This document shows positions 1 to 7,848 of a stretch of 45,513 nt of DNA, piece by piece. Location of the stretch: contig JACPOU010000028.1 of assembly GCA_016191345.1 (NCBI GenBank), positions 1 to 45,513 of the forward strand. Direction: 5' to 3'. The stretch is from Chloroflexota bacterium (lineage in GTDB: Bacteria > Chloroflexota > Limnocylindria > Limnocylindrales > CSP1-4). How positions within the stretch are numbered: position 1 is the first letter of the stretch; the number at the start of each line of letters is the position of its first letter. The notes beneath the pieces are model-generated. The model was not told the origin of the DNA. It saw only the letters and a program-made list of their open reading frames with translations, and made no database searches. The position numbers were made by a program, and so were the translations under genes.

Positions 1-82
1 GCGCGACCGCGGCGAAGCGCGCGACCGCGGCGAAGCGCGCGACCGCGGCGAAGCGCGCGACCGCGGCGAAGCGCGCGACCGG
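1..82. repeat. 18-bp tandem repeat array at window edge (about 4.5 copies)
   Basis: The unit gcgcgaccgcggcgaagc is repeated four times without mismatch (1-72) and then decays after gcgcgaccg. Because the unit is six codons long, every frame stays open. One plus-strand frame reads ATAAKR repeats, another RDRGEA. It lies just downstream of the molybdopterin gene on the minus strand and may extend beyond the window. Whether it is coding or spacer cannot be decided here. Confidence 0.85.
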
Positions 83-102
83 GGGCCCGGCAGCGAGCCC
101 CC
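81..102 (-). terminator. Possible hairpin downstream of the molybdopterin subunit gene
   Basis: GGGGGC (81-86) and GCCCCC (97-102) form a 6-bp stem with a 10-base loop, 26 bases after the stop codon at 128. No T tract follows on the minus strand, so it is only a weak candidate terminator. Confidence 0.25.
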
Positions 103-127
103 GGGGGGCCGGCGGCGATCCCGAGCG

Positions 128-2419
128 TCAGGCGTCGCGGAGGAGGCGCCAGATGCGCGGTGCCGTCATCGGCAGCTCCCGCGGCCGCCGGCCGATCGCC
201 GCCGCCACCGCGTTCGCAATCGCGGCCGGGCCGCCGACGACGGCCGCTTCCCCGATCCCCTTCGCCCCGAACGGCCCGTCCGGCGCGGGAACCTCGACGA
301 ACGAAGCGCGGAGCGACGGCACGTCCTCGGCGCGCGGCAGGGCGTAGTCGAGGAATGTCGCGCTCAGGAGCTGGCCGGCCTCATCGTGGCGGAGTGCCTC
401 CAGCAGGGCCCAGCCCGCTGCCTGGGCCGCGCCGCCGAGCTGCTGGCCGCCGACGAGCGCCGGGTTGAGCGCCCGCCCGACATCCTGGACGGCGCGGACG
501 TCGAGGAGCCGCACCCGGCCCGTCTCGCGATCGACGCGGACGTGGGCAACGAACCCGGCGACCGACGGGGCGAGGCTGGTGTGCTCGGTGGAGGCATGGG
601 CCTCGATCGGTGCCCGGCCCGCCCGGTTGTTCGCCCGGACCAGCCGGGCGATGGCGATCCCGCGGTCGGGCGTCCCGATCGGCCGGACGACGCCGTTCAC
701 GATCTCGAGGTCGGCAACGTCGATCTCCAGCTCCAGGGCCGCGGCAATCAGCAGCCGCTCCCGGACCGCCTCGGCGGCCGCGCGGACCGCCCGCCCGGCC
801 CCGTAGGTGATCGCGCTGCCGCCGCTGCCGGGCGAGGCCGGGGCGCTCGCGGTGTCCACGCTCACGACCTGGATCGCGCCGGGGCCGACCCCGAGCACCT
901 CGGCTGCGATCGCCTGGAACCCGCCGGCTGTCCCCGACATGTCGACCACGCCGGTCACGACCTGGATCGTCCCGTCAGCCGAGATCCGGCAGAGGGCTGC
1001 GGCGGGCGCCTTGCTGCCCGGCCAGAAGCCGATCGCGAGCCCGACTCCCTCGTCCGGCCCGATGCCCCCGCGGCCGGCCCAGAGCGGATCGGATGCGAGC
1101 GCGTCCAGGACCTCGGCAGTCCCGAGCGCCGCCCAGGTCCCCTCGTCCACCATGCGGTCGCCGGGTTTCGCCGCGTTCCGGCGGCGCAGGTCGATCGGGT
1201 CCAGCCCGAGCGTGGCCGCGAGCTCGTCAAGCGCGGATTCGAGGGCGAAGGCCGTCGGCGGACCGCTGGGCGCCCGGTACGTCCCCACGCCGACACGGTT
1301 GGTGACGACGCCGTACGCACTGACGTCGACGGCAGGCCAGCGATAGGGGCCGCCGAGCAGCGTCGCGCCGAGCGAGCCCGCCGTGTAGTCGGAGAACGCC
1401 CCGGCATCGACGACGAGCCGGCCCCGCAGCGCCGTGAGGGTCCCGTCCGCGGCCGCCGCGACCTCGACGTCGATCGTGAACGCCTCCGACGGGTTGCTCG
1501 CGAGGAAGTCGTCGCGGCGATCGAGCACGAATCGGACGGGGCGCCCCAGGCGCATCGCGGCAGCCGCCACGAGCGGCTCGAACAGGGACCACTTGCCGCC
1601 GAACGCCCCGCCGAGCGGCGGCGCCACGATCCGGACCGCGCTGACGGGGATCCCGAGAGCCTTCGAGACGTCGTTGCGGAGCGCGAACGTGCCCTGCGTG
1701 CTCGATTCGACGACGAGCGTGCCGTCCTCGTCCTGCCAGGCGGCGCACGCCTGGGTCTCGAGGTAGCCCTGGTGCACCCACGAGGTGCGGAAGCGCCCGC
1801 CGGCCGTCGCGGCGGCCTCCCGGAACGCCGTGTCGGCATCGCCGAACCGATAGCGCGTCCGCTCGACGACGTTCGGCGAGAGCGTCTCGGCATCGATCGA
1901 TGCGTCGCTCTCGCCGCCGACGGCGGCATGCGTCGCCGCGCCGGTGGTCGTGCCGCCCGCATCGTCGTCCGCCGCGGTGAGATCGGCCCGGACGAGCGGG
2001 CTGCCAGGGTGCATCGCCGCCTCGGGATCCAGCACGACGGGCAGCGGCTCCAGGTGGACGTCCACGAGCTCAGCGGCGTCCTCGGCCGCGACGGCGGACG
2101 TGGCGATGACGAGCGCGACGGGCTGGCCGGCGAACACGACCTCGTCGCGGGCGAGCGGCTCGACGAGGCGGTTCACGTCGTCGTGCCCGAACGGCAGGTC
2201 CTTCGCGAGGAGGACGGCGACCACGCCCGGCAGCTCCAGGGCGGCCGACGCGTCGATGCCGATGATCCTGGCGTGGGCCCGGATGGCGAGCACGGGCCGG
2301 GCATGGAGCGCCCCGGGGTGCCGGCGGTCCGCGGCGTAGCGGATCACGCCCCGGACCTTGACCTCGGAATCGGGGCGCGGCCGCGAGACGCCGACGCCCG
2401 ACACGGGCTCGGCGGTCAT
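128..2419 (-). CDS. Xanthine dehydrogenase-family molybdopterin-binding subunit
   Basis: This is the large catalytic subunit of a molybdenum hydroxylase (xanthine dehydrogenase/aldehyde oxidase/CoxL superfamily), 763 residues, the usual length. The N-terminal a/b hammerhead domain begins near residue 18 (EVKVRGVIRYAAD). A molybdopterin-binding GGAFGGKW motif lies near residue 270. A YRAPSGPPTAFALES segment near residue 380 matches the broad YRAPG family rather than the VAYRCSFR loop of form I CO dehydrogenase. The C-terminal KGIGEA, near residue 720, supplies the catalytic Glu. I chose the ATG at 2419 because it overlaps the fmt stop codon as ATGA; the frame is open further upstream, but that part is only fmt in another frame. 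The FAD and 2Fe-2S partner subunits are not in the window and could lie beyond position 1. The substrate cannot be inferred. Confidence 0.9.
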   Translation of the reverse strand: MTAEPVSGVGVSRPRPDSEVKVRGVIRYAADRRHPGALHARPVLAIRAHARIIGIDASAALELPGVVAVLLAKDLPFGHDDVNRLVEPLARDEVVFAGQPVALVIATSAVAAEDAAELVDVHLEPLPVVLDPEAAMHPGSPLVRADLTAADDDAGGTTTGAATHAAVGGESDASIDAETLSPNVVERTRYRFGDADTAFREAAATAGGRFRTSWVHQGYLETQACAAWQDEDGTLVVESSTQGTFALRNDVSKALGIPVSAVRIVAPPLGGAFGGKWSLFEPLVAAAAMRLGRPVRFVLDRRDDFLASNPSEAFTIDVEVAAAADGTLTALRGRLVVDAGAFSDYTAGSLGATLLGGPYRWPAVDVSAYGVVTNRVGVGTYRAPSGPPTAFALESALDELAATLGLDPIDLRRRNAAKPGDRMVDEGTWAALGTAEVLDALASDPLWAGRGGIGPDEGVGLAIGFWPGSKAPAAALCRISADGTIQVVTGVVDMSGTAGGFQAIAAEVLGVGPGAIQVVSVDTASAPASPGSGGSAITYGAGRAVRAAAEAVRERLLIAAALELEIDVADLEIVNGVVRPIGTPDRGIAIARLVRANNRAGRAPIEAHASTEHTSLAPSVAGFVAHVRVDRETGRVRLLDVRAVQDVGRALNPALVGGQQLGGAAQAAGWALLEALRHDEAGQLLSATFLDYALPRAEDVPSLRASFVEVPAPDGPFGAKGIGEAAVVGGPAAIANAVAAAIGRRPRELPMTAPRIWRLLRDA

Positions 2420-3414
2420 GGCCGGGCCGTCGCTGGCTGGCGGCGGACGAGCTCCATCCCGACGATGGCCGGGCGTCCGCGCCGGAAGGCCTCTGCGGGC
2501 ATCGGCCGGCCGCCGGCCGGCTGGACCTCGAGGAGCCGGAGGCGGCCGGCGGCGGTCGCGAGCGCGAGGCCCGGGCCATCCTCGACGAGCCGGCCCGGGA
2601 TGTCGCCAGGCTCGCCGGCCGCAACCTCCGCCTTCGTCACGGCCACCCGTCCGGCCGATGTCTCGAACCAGGCGCCCGGCCACGGTTGATAGGCCCGGAC
2701 CTGCCGCTCCAGCTCGAACGCCGGGCCGGCCGGGTCGAGGCGGCCGTCCTCGCGACGCAACGGCCGCGTCAGGGTCACCCCCGCCGAGGGCTGCGCGACG
2801 GGAATGACCTCCCCCCGGACGTACGGCTCCAGGATCTGCAGGAGCAGGGCGGCACCTTCCGCCGCCGCGAACGCCTCGAGCTCCGGTGCCGACTCGCGGC
2901 CGCTGAGGGGCCACTCGCGACGGGCGACGATGGGGCCGGTGTCGAGACCCTCGTCCATCCGGATGATCGTGATCCCGGTGCCGCCGTCACCGGCCAGGAT
3001 CGCGGCCGGCACGGGTGCCGCCCCGCGATGGCGCGGCAGAAGGGACGGATGGAGGTTCAGGATCCCTCGCGCCGGCACGGCCAGGATCGAGGGCGGCACG
3101 ATCCGCCCGAAGTCCGCGAGCACGCCGAGCGTGGGTGCGTCGGCGGCGATGGACGCCGCGGCCTCCGGCGTCCGGAGCCGCGCCATCGCCCGATGCGGGA
3201 GGCCGAGACGACGGGCCTCCTCGGCGACCGGCACCGCTGCGGGACGGGCGTGGCGGCCAGCGGGACGGTCCGGCGGAGTGACCACGGCCACCAGCCGGAC
3301 GCCCGGGGCGGACGCGAGAGCGCGGAGGGCCGGGACGGCGAACGCGCCGGAGCCGAAGAACACGGTCCGCACCGGCGCGCCGGCCGGACCGGCGGCTGCG
3401 GCCGGGTCCGTCAC
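2416..3414 (-). CDS. fmt: Methionyl-tRNA formyltransferase
   Basis: Fmt transfers a formyl group from 10-formyl-tetrahydrofolate to initiator Met-tRNA in the cytoplasm. The 332-residue protein has the expected length. The catalytic set is visible: N120 and H122 in LNLHPSLLPRHRGAAP, and D158 in MDEGLDTG. The usual AYGRILP segment reads ADFGRIVP. The start is a GTG at 3414 overlapping the def stop as GTGA, so def and fmt are translationally coupled, a very common bacterial pairing. Its own stop overlaps the molybdopterin subunit start by 4 bases. Confidence 0.96.
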   Translation of the reverse strand: MTDPAAAAGPAGAPVRTVFFGSGAFAVPALRALASAPGVRLVAVVTPPDRPAGRHARPAAVPVAEEARRLGLPHRAMARLRTPEAAASIAADAPTLGVLADFGRIVPPSILAVPARGILNLHPSLLPRHRGAAPVPAAILAGDGGTGITIIRMDEGLDTGPIVARREWPLSGRESAPELEAFAAAEGAALLLQILEPYVRGEVIPVAQPSAGVTLTRPLRREDGRLDPAGPAFELERQVRAYQPWPGAWFETSAGRVAVTKAEVAAGEPGDIPGRLVEDGPGLALATAAGRLRLLEVQPAGGRPMPAEAFRRGRPAIVGMELVRRQPATARP

Positions 3415-3932
3415 GCGAGCGCGGGCGCCCGCACCTCGCCGTCCGCGAGGTCGTGCTCGTCGTCCCCTCTGCCGACGGCGATGAGCTCATCGAGCGAATC
3501 GAGGTAGTCGATGTAGAGCTTGCCGTCGAGGTGGTCCAGCTCGTGCTGGAGGGCCCGGCCCAGGAGGCCCGCGCCGGCGACCTTGATCTTCCTGCCAAGG
3601 CGGTTCTGGGCGACGACCCAGACGCGCTCCCGGCGGGTCACGTACGCGGCGTAGCCCGGGATCGAGAGGCAACCCTCCAGGTCCCGATCGTCGCCGCTGG
3701 CCTTGACGATCCGGGGATTCACGAGCTCGTGGAGCTGGCCCTCGACCTCGATGACGCAGGCGTTCAGGGCCTCGCCGAGCTGCGGCGCCGCCAGCCCGAC
3801 GCCGGGCGCGTCGCGCATCGTGTGGGCCAGGTCATCGAGGAGCTCGTGGAGCGACTTCCCGAAGCTGTCGACGGGCAGCCCCTGCAGCCGCAGCCGCGGG
3901 TCGCCGAGCATGAGGATGGGGCGGACGCTCAT
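3411..3932 (-). CDS. def: Peptide deformylase
   Basis: Def removes the N-terminal formyl group from nascent proteins using a bound metal ion. All three signature motifs are present in this 173-residue protein: GVGLAAPQ (44-51), EGCLS (86-90, with metal ligand C88) and HELDH (130-134, with metal ligands H130 and H134 and catalytic E131). A TATACT hexamer at 3940-3945 ends 7 bases before the ATG at 3932, so the transcript probably begins at the start codon and carries no Shine-Dalgarno sequence. It heads the def-fmt-molybdopterin subunit operon. Confidence 0.97.
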   Translation of the reverse strand: MSVRPILMLGDPRLRLQGLPVDSFGKSLHELLDDLAHTMRDAPGVGLAAPQLGEALNACVIEVEGQLHELVNPRIVKASGDDRDLEGCLSIPGYAAYVTRRERVWVVAQNRLGRKIKVAGAGLLGRALQHELDHLDGKLYIDYLDSLDELIAVGRGDDEHDLADGEVRAPALA

Positions 3933-3939
3933 GCCCCGA

Positions 3940-3945
3940 AGTATA
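3940..3945 (-). promoter_or_regulatory. -10 box for a probable leaderless def transcript
   Basis: The minus strand reads TATACT, 5 of 6 matches to TATAAT, followed by 7 bases and then the def ATG. The usual -10 to start distance puts transcription initiation on or beside the A of ATG. No -35 hexamer is recognisable. Confidence 0.55.
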
Positions 3946-3950
3946 GGCGA

Positions 3951-3976
3951 GGGCCGCGCCGTGACGGCCGCGGCCC
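3951..3976 (-). terminator. Possible hairpin between the 130-residue protein gene and def
   Basis: GGGCCGC (3951-3957) pairs with GCGGCCC (3970-3976) across a 12-base loop. It lies downstream of the stop at 3995, which itself sits in a 14-bp palindrome (3992-4005). There is no T tract. Confidence 0.25.
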
Positions 3977-3994
3977 CCCTCGAGATCGGATCGC

Positions 3995-4387
3995 TCAGCT
4001 GAGCGGCGTCGGCGGCTCGCCTGGCGTGGCGTCATCGGTCGGCGTCGCCGACTTCTCCGCCGGCCGGTCGCGCCGGAGGTCGGCAGCGAAGTCGCGGGAG
4101 CGCTCGGCGATCCGCTGGCCCGCGTCGGCGGTCATCTCCGCGGCCCGTGTGGCAACCGGTCCGGCCTTCTCGCCGGCGATCGCGGCGAGCTCGGCGGCCT
4201 TGGCGGCGATGTCCCGGACGACCGGCCCGGCCTGCGTCGTCACGTTCTCGATCATCGACTGCAGCTGCGACAGCCACTCGCGGCCGGTCGCGCCGGCACC
4301 GGTCGCCGAGCTGCCGTACGTCGACTCGCCGTCGGCTTCGTCGTCCCGCGGCTCGTGGGGGGTCTGGGGATTCATCTCATCGGTCAT
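3995..4387 (-). CDS. Hypothetical acidic, alanine-rich helical protein
   Basis: I do not recognise a named family. The 130-residue product has a disordered, acidic, Gly/Ser-rich N-terminus (about 1-35). A long Ala/Glu/Lys-rich segment (about 36-105) with the periodicity of an amphipathic helix or coiled coil follows, then a Pro/Thr tail. No membrane segment or Cys is seen. The composition recalls phasin-like or YtxH-like helical proteins, but this is only a resemblance. I chose the ATG at 4387 because GGAG lies 9 bases upstream; the frame opens earlier at 4441 without a ribosome site. It stands alone between priA and def, same strand. Confidence 0.7.
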   Translation of the reverse strand: MTDEMNPQTPHEPRDDEADGESTYGSSATGAGATGREWLSQLQSMIENVTTQAGPVVRDIAAKAAELAAIAGEKAGPVATRAAEMTADAGQRIAERSRDFAADLRRDRPAEKSATPTDDATPGEPPTPLS

Positions 4388-4467
4388 CGTCGTGTCTCCT
4401 CGTCCATCGGCGCGTGCGGCCAGTGGCGTGCGAACGCCCATTGTCCCCGGACCGCCTCACATGCGCA

Positions 4468-4483
4468 CGGGCCGGGCGGCCCG
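4468..4483 (-). terminator. Possible hairpin after priA
   Basis: CGGGCC, a 4-base loop gggc, then GGCCCG form a perfect 6-bp stem 19 bases past the priA stop at 4502. No T-rich tail follows on the minus strand. Confidence 0.3.
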
Positions 4484-4501
4484 ATCGCGCGGCCAACGGG
4501 A

Positions 4502-7189
4502 TCACAGGAGCGATTCGGGATCGACGTCCACCGACCACGGGGCCCCGGGCGGCTCGCCGAGCAGGCCGGCCGGGTCGTCGCCGCGGAGGATGACGTTGAA
4601 GCGCCACCGATCGGCGCGGCGGGCGATGTAGGCCGGGGCGGGCCCGGCGATCGTGACCCGGCGCCCCGGATCCGCGGCCGCGCGCGCCCGGAGCTCGTCC
4701 GCGAATGCATCCGCCGTCCGCTCCGCTGCGGCCCGATCCGCCAGCGCGACGGTCAGCTTGAGGAGCCGCCCGAACGGCGGCGACCCGAACCGCCGGCGGA
4801 GATCGAGCTCTGCGTCATAGAACGCATCGGCCTGGCCGGTCGCGACCGCGCGGATCGCGGGATGGTCGGGCAGATAGGTCTGGATGATCGCGTGGCCCGG
4901 CCGGTCGCCGCGGCCCGCGCGGCCCACGGCCTGCGCCAGCAGCTGGTACGTCCGTTCCGCCGCCCGCTCGTCGGGCAGGTTCAGGGCGATGTCGGCCGAC
5001 ACGACGCCGACGAGCGTGACCGCCGGCACGTCGATCCCCTTGGTGACGAGGCTCGTCCCGACGAGCACGTCGATGGCCCCCTCGGCGAACGCGTCGATCA
5101 CCCGGGCGGCGGCGCCCCGGCGCTCCACGACGTCGCGGTCGAGGCGGCCGACACGCAGGGACGGGAACCGATCCCGGACCTCGCGCTCGAGGCGCTCCGT
5201 CCCACCGCCGAGGTAGCGGATCCGGGCCGAGCCGCAGTTCGGGCAGCGGGTTGCGAGCGGGGTTGCCCGGCCGCAGTGGTGGCAGCGGAGCGTCACGCCC
5301 GACTGGTGGTAGACGAGCGGTCGGGTGCAGTCGGGACAGGCCTGGACGTGGCCGCAGTCGCGGCACAGCACGACGGACGCGGAGCCGCGGCGGTTGATGA
5401 CGAGCACCGCCTGGTCGGCGGCAGCCGGGGGCCCGGTGCCTCCGCCGCGGGCCGTCGAGGTTCTGCCCACGCCGGGGTTCGGTTCGTGAAGGCCGGCGAG
5501 CGCCGTGACGAGGGCCCGCGACAGCATCCCCCGGTTGCCCGCCTCCAGCTCCTCGCGGAGGTCCACGACCTCGATCGTCGGCGGCCGGCCGGCGGCCCGG
5601 ACCGGGAGCCGGACGCGCCGGACGGAGCCATCGCGGGCCAGGCCCTCCGTGTCCACCGCCGGCGTGGCCGAGCCGAGGACGACTGCCGCGCCCGCGAGGC
5701 GGCCGAGCTCAACCGCGACATCGCGAGCCTGGACGCGCGGCGTGCGGTCGCCCTTGTACGCGGGATCGTGCTCCTCGTCCACCACGACGAGCCCGAGGCC
5801 GTCGAGCGGGGCGAGCGCCGCCAGCCTCGTCCCGACCACGATGTCCGCCTCGCCCGACCGGATCCGCCGCCACTCATCCGCCCGCTCCCCTTCTCCGAGC
5901 CCGCTGTGGAGCAGCGCGATCGTGGCGTCCAGCTCGGCCCGGAGCCGGTCCACGAGCGGCAGCGCAAGCGCGATCTCCGGCACGAGGAGCAGGGCACGCC
6001 GTCCCTCGTCGAGGCAGGTGGCGAGCGCCTCGGCGTAGATCGCGGTCTTGCCCGAGCCCGTGACCCCGTCGAGAAGGAGGGGCGTCGGGTCGGCCGCCCG
6101 AATCGCGTCGCGGATGCTCGCGACGGCCTCGACCTGGTCTCGCGTGAGCGACGTGTTCTCGGGCCGGGCGCCTCGCACGCTTCGGGCGCGCGAGGCCAGG
6201 GGTCGGCGGGGTGCCTCGACGGTCTCGACGGTCGCCAGGCCGCGGCGGACGAGCGACGGCAGGACCGAGGTGCCGTGGCGCGCTGCGAGCTCCGGGCTCG
6301 GGATGCCGGCCGCGCCTGCCTCGCGGAGCTCCCCCAGCGCGGCAAGCTGTCGCGACCCCAGGCGCCCGCCGGTCGCGGCATCCCCGGCCCCGGTCGCGGC
6401 ACCCCCAGCCCCGGTCGCGGCCCGGCCGATCCGGACGTAGCGGGGGCCAGCGCCGGCGTCGAGGAGCGTCCAGTCGAGGTCGATGAGGCCGCGCGAGCGG
6501 AGGGCCCGCAGCCGCCGCAGGAGCGCCGCCCGCCCCTCCGGAGCGGCGAGGCGGCGAACGGGCTTCGCGCCATCGCTGAGCAGCTCCATGACGGCGACGT
6601 CGGCCGGTTCGAGGTCGAGAGCGGAGTGCCGATCGAAACCGTCATCGCCGCCGACCTCGGATCCCGAGCCCTTCCCCGATGCCTGTGCCGGGTCCGGCCG
6701 CCGCTCCGCGACGAGCTCCAGGCGCTCCAGGAGGCCCGGCGGGAGCATCGCCCGCAGGACCAGCGCGGGCGGGGCCAGGTAGTGGCCGGCGATCCACGCC
6801 GCGAGGTCCATCGCGAGCGGCGGCAGGAGCGGACCATCGCCGCGGACGCGGTCGAGGATCGGCTTCGTGGCCACGCCCGGGTCCGCCACGGCGGCCCCGA
6901 GGACGATGCCGAGGGCCTGCCGACGCCCGAACTCCACGACCACCGCCTCACCCGGCTCGAGCCGCCCCAGGCGCCCCGGCACGTGATAGGTGAACGCATG
7001 GGCTCCCGCGGCGCCGGCGGCGTCGATCGCGACCCGAACCCGTGGGCCGTCCCTCGGCGCCTCGGCCGTGCCCTCGACGCCCGGCGTGCCCGGCGCCCCG
7101 GGGCCGCCGTCCGGGTCGTCGTCGAGATGGAGACCGAGGTCGAGGTCGAGGCTCGCCTGCGTGCTCCGTCCGCCCTCGATGCCGTCCAT
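4502..7189 (-). CDS. priA: Primosomal replication restart helicase PriA
   Basis: PriA is a 3'-5' DNA helicase that recognises stalled forks and reloads DnaB. The 895-residue protein has the N-terminal DNA-binding domain after a disordered start (recognisable from about residue 50, VRVAIDAAG), a Walker A TGSGKT near residue 377 and a DEEH box near 471. A zinc-binding region with paired Cys (CRDCGHVQACPDC, then CHHC and CPNC) spans about 605-660, followed by the C-terminal helicase motifs and the QAVGRAGR segment. An AATGAG-type tandem repeat interrupts the linker near residue 255. The ATG at 7189 starts 11 bases after the gmk stop at 7201, so it is probably cotranscribed with rluD and gmk. Confidence 0.96.
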   Translation of the reverse strand: MDGIEGGRSTQASLDLDLGLHLDDDPDGGPGAPGTPGVEGTAEAPRDGPRVRVAIDAAGAAGAHAFTYHVPGRLGRLEPGEAVVVEFGRRQALGIVLGAAVADPGVATKPILDRVRGDGPLLPPLAMDLAAWIAGHYLAPPALVLRAMLPPGLLERLELVAERRPDPAQASGKGSGSEVGGDDGFDRHSALDLEPADVAVMELLSDGAKPVRRLAAPEGRAALLRRLRALRSRGLIDLDWTLLDAGAGPRYVRIGRAATGAGGAATGAGDAATGGRLGSRQLAALGELREAGAAGIPSPELAARHGTSVLPSLVRRGLATVETVEAPRRPLASRARSVRGARPENTSLTRDQVEAVASIRDAIRAADPTPLLLDGVTGSGKTAIYAEALATCLDEGRRALLLVPEIALALPLVDRLRAELDATIALLHSGLGEGERADEWRRIRSGEADIVVGTRLAALAPLDGLGLVVVDEEHDPAYKGDRTPRVQARDVAVELGRLAGAAVVLGSATPAVDTEGLARDGSVRRVRLPVRAAGRPPTIEVVDLREELEAGNRGMLSRALVTALAGLHEPNPGVGRTSTARGGGTGPPAAADQAVLVINRRGSASVVLCRDCGHVQACPDCTRPLVYHQSGVTLRCHHCGRATPLATRCPNCGSARIRYLGGGTERLEREVRDRFPSLRVGRLDRDVVERRGAAARVIDAFAEGAIDVLVGTSLVTKGIDVPAVTLVGVVSADIALNLPDERAAERTYQLLAQAVGRAGRGDRPGHAIIQTYLPDHPAIRAVATGQADAFYDAELDLRRRFGSPPFGRLLKLTVALADRAAAERTADAFADELRARAAADPGRRVTIAGPAPAYIARRADRWRFNVILRGDDPAGLLGEPPGAPWSVDVDPESLL

Positions 7190-7200
7190 CGCGGGCCGGC

Positions 7201-7848
7201 TCAGACTCGGGTCCGGCGATCCGGGTGGGCGGCCTTCTCGCCGAGGATGATCTCGTGGATGCGGCGCGCCGTCCGCTCAATCTGGCCGGTCTCGTTCACG
7301 ACGACGTGGTCGTAGTCCTCCTGCCGGGCGAGCTCGAGGGCGGCGTTCCGCTGGCGCATGTCCAGCTCGTCGGCGGATTCCGTGGCCCGCGACTGGAGCC
7401 GCCCGAAGAGATCCTCCAGCGACGGCGGCACGAGGAAGATGAGGAGCGCCTCGGGCACCTTCTGCTTGACGACGGCGGCGCCCTGGACGTCGATCTTCAG
7501 GATGACGTCGTGGCCGGCGCGGAGGGCGGCCCGGACGTCGGCGCGGGGCGTCCCGTACCAGTTCCCATGGACCTCGTTCGCCTCGAGCAGCTCGCCCTCG
7601 TCCCGCAGTCGCGCGAACGCCGAGGGGCTGAGGAAGTGGTAGTGGACGCCGTCCACCTCGTAGGCGCGACGCGGACGCGTCGTGCACGTCACGACGTAGT
7701 GGTAGTCGGGCAAGCGCGGCTCCCGCCGGATCGCCTCGATGACGCTGTCCTTGCCGACCCCGGACGGCCCGGAGACGATGACGAGGAGCGCGCCGGGAAC
7801 GCCCGCTTCGGTGCGATCGACCGTCGGGTCCGGCCTTGTGGAGGTCAT
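7201..7848 (-). CDS. gmk: Guanylate kinase
   Basis: Gmk phosphorylates GMP to GDP with ATP. The 215-residue protein carries the P-loop GPSGVGKD (27-34), the GMP-binding TCTTRPRRAYEVDGVHYHF block and the conserved LKIDVQGA segment. The usual Ser/Thr after the P-loop Lys is Asp here. I chose the ATG at 7848, which forms an ATGA overlap with the rluD stop; the frame is open 36 codons further upstream but that part lies inside rluD. It sits between rluD and priA in one operon. Confidence 0.95.
   Translation of the reverse strand: MTSTRPDPTVDRTEAGVPGALLVIVSGPSGVGKDSVIEAIRREPRLPDYHYVVTCTTRPRRAYEVDGVHYHFLSPSAFARLRDEGELLEANEVHGNWYGTPRADVRAALRAGHDVILKIDVQGAAVVKQKVPEALLIFLVPPSLEDLFGRLQSRATESADELDMRQRNAALELARQEDYDHVVVNETGQIERTARRIHEIILGEKAAHPDRRTRV

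Noticed and set aside
128-2419. Form I carbon monoxide dehydrogenase (coxL)
   Set aside because: The active-site loop reads YRAPSGPP, not the Cys-containing VAYRCSFR loop of form I.
386-2689. Very long plus-strand open frame across the molybdopterin and fmt genes
   Set aside because: It is antisense to recognised genes, has shadow composition rich in Arg, Gly, Pro and Asp, no ribosome site and no family. High GC makes stops rare, so such frames are expected.
4355-7315. 986-codon plus-strand frame antisense to priA
   Set aside because: Shadow of priA in another frame, no recognisable motif.
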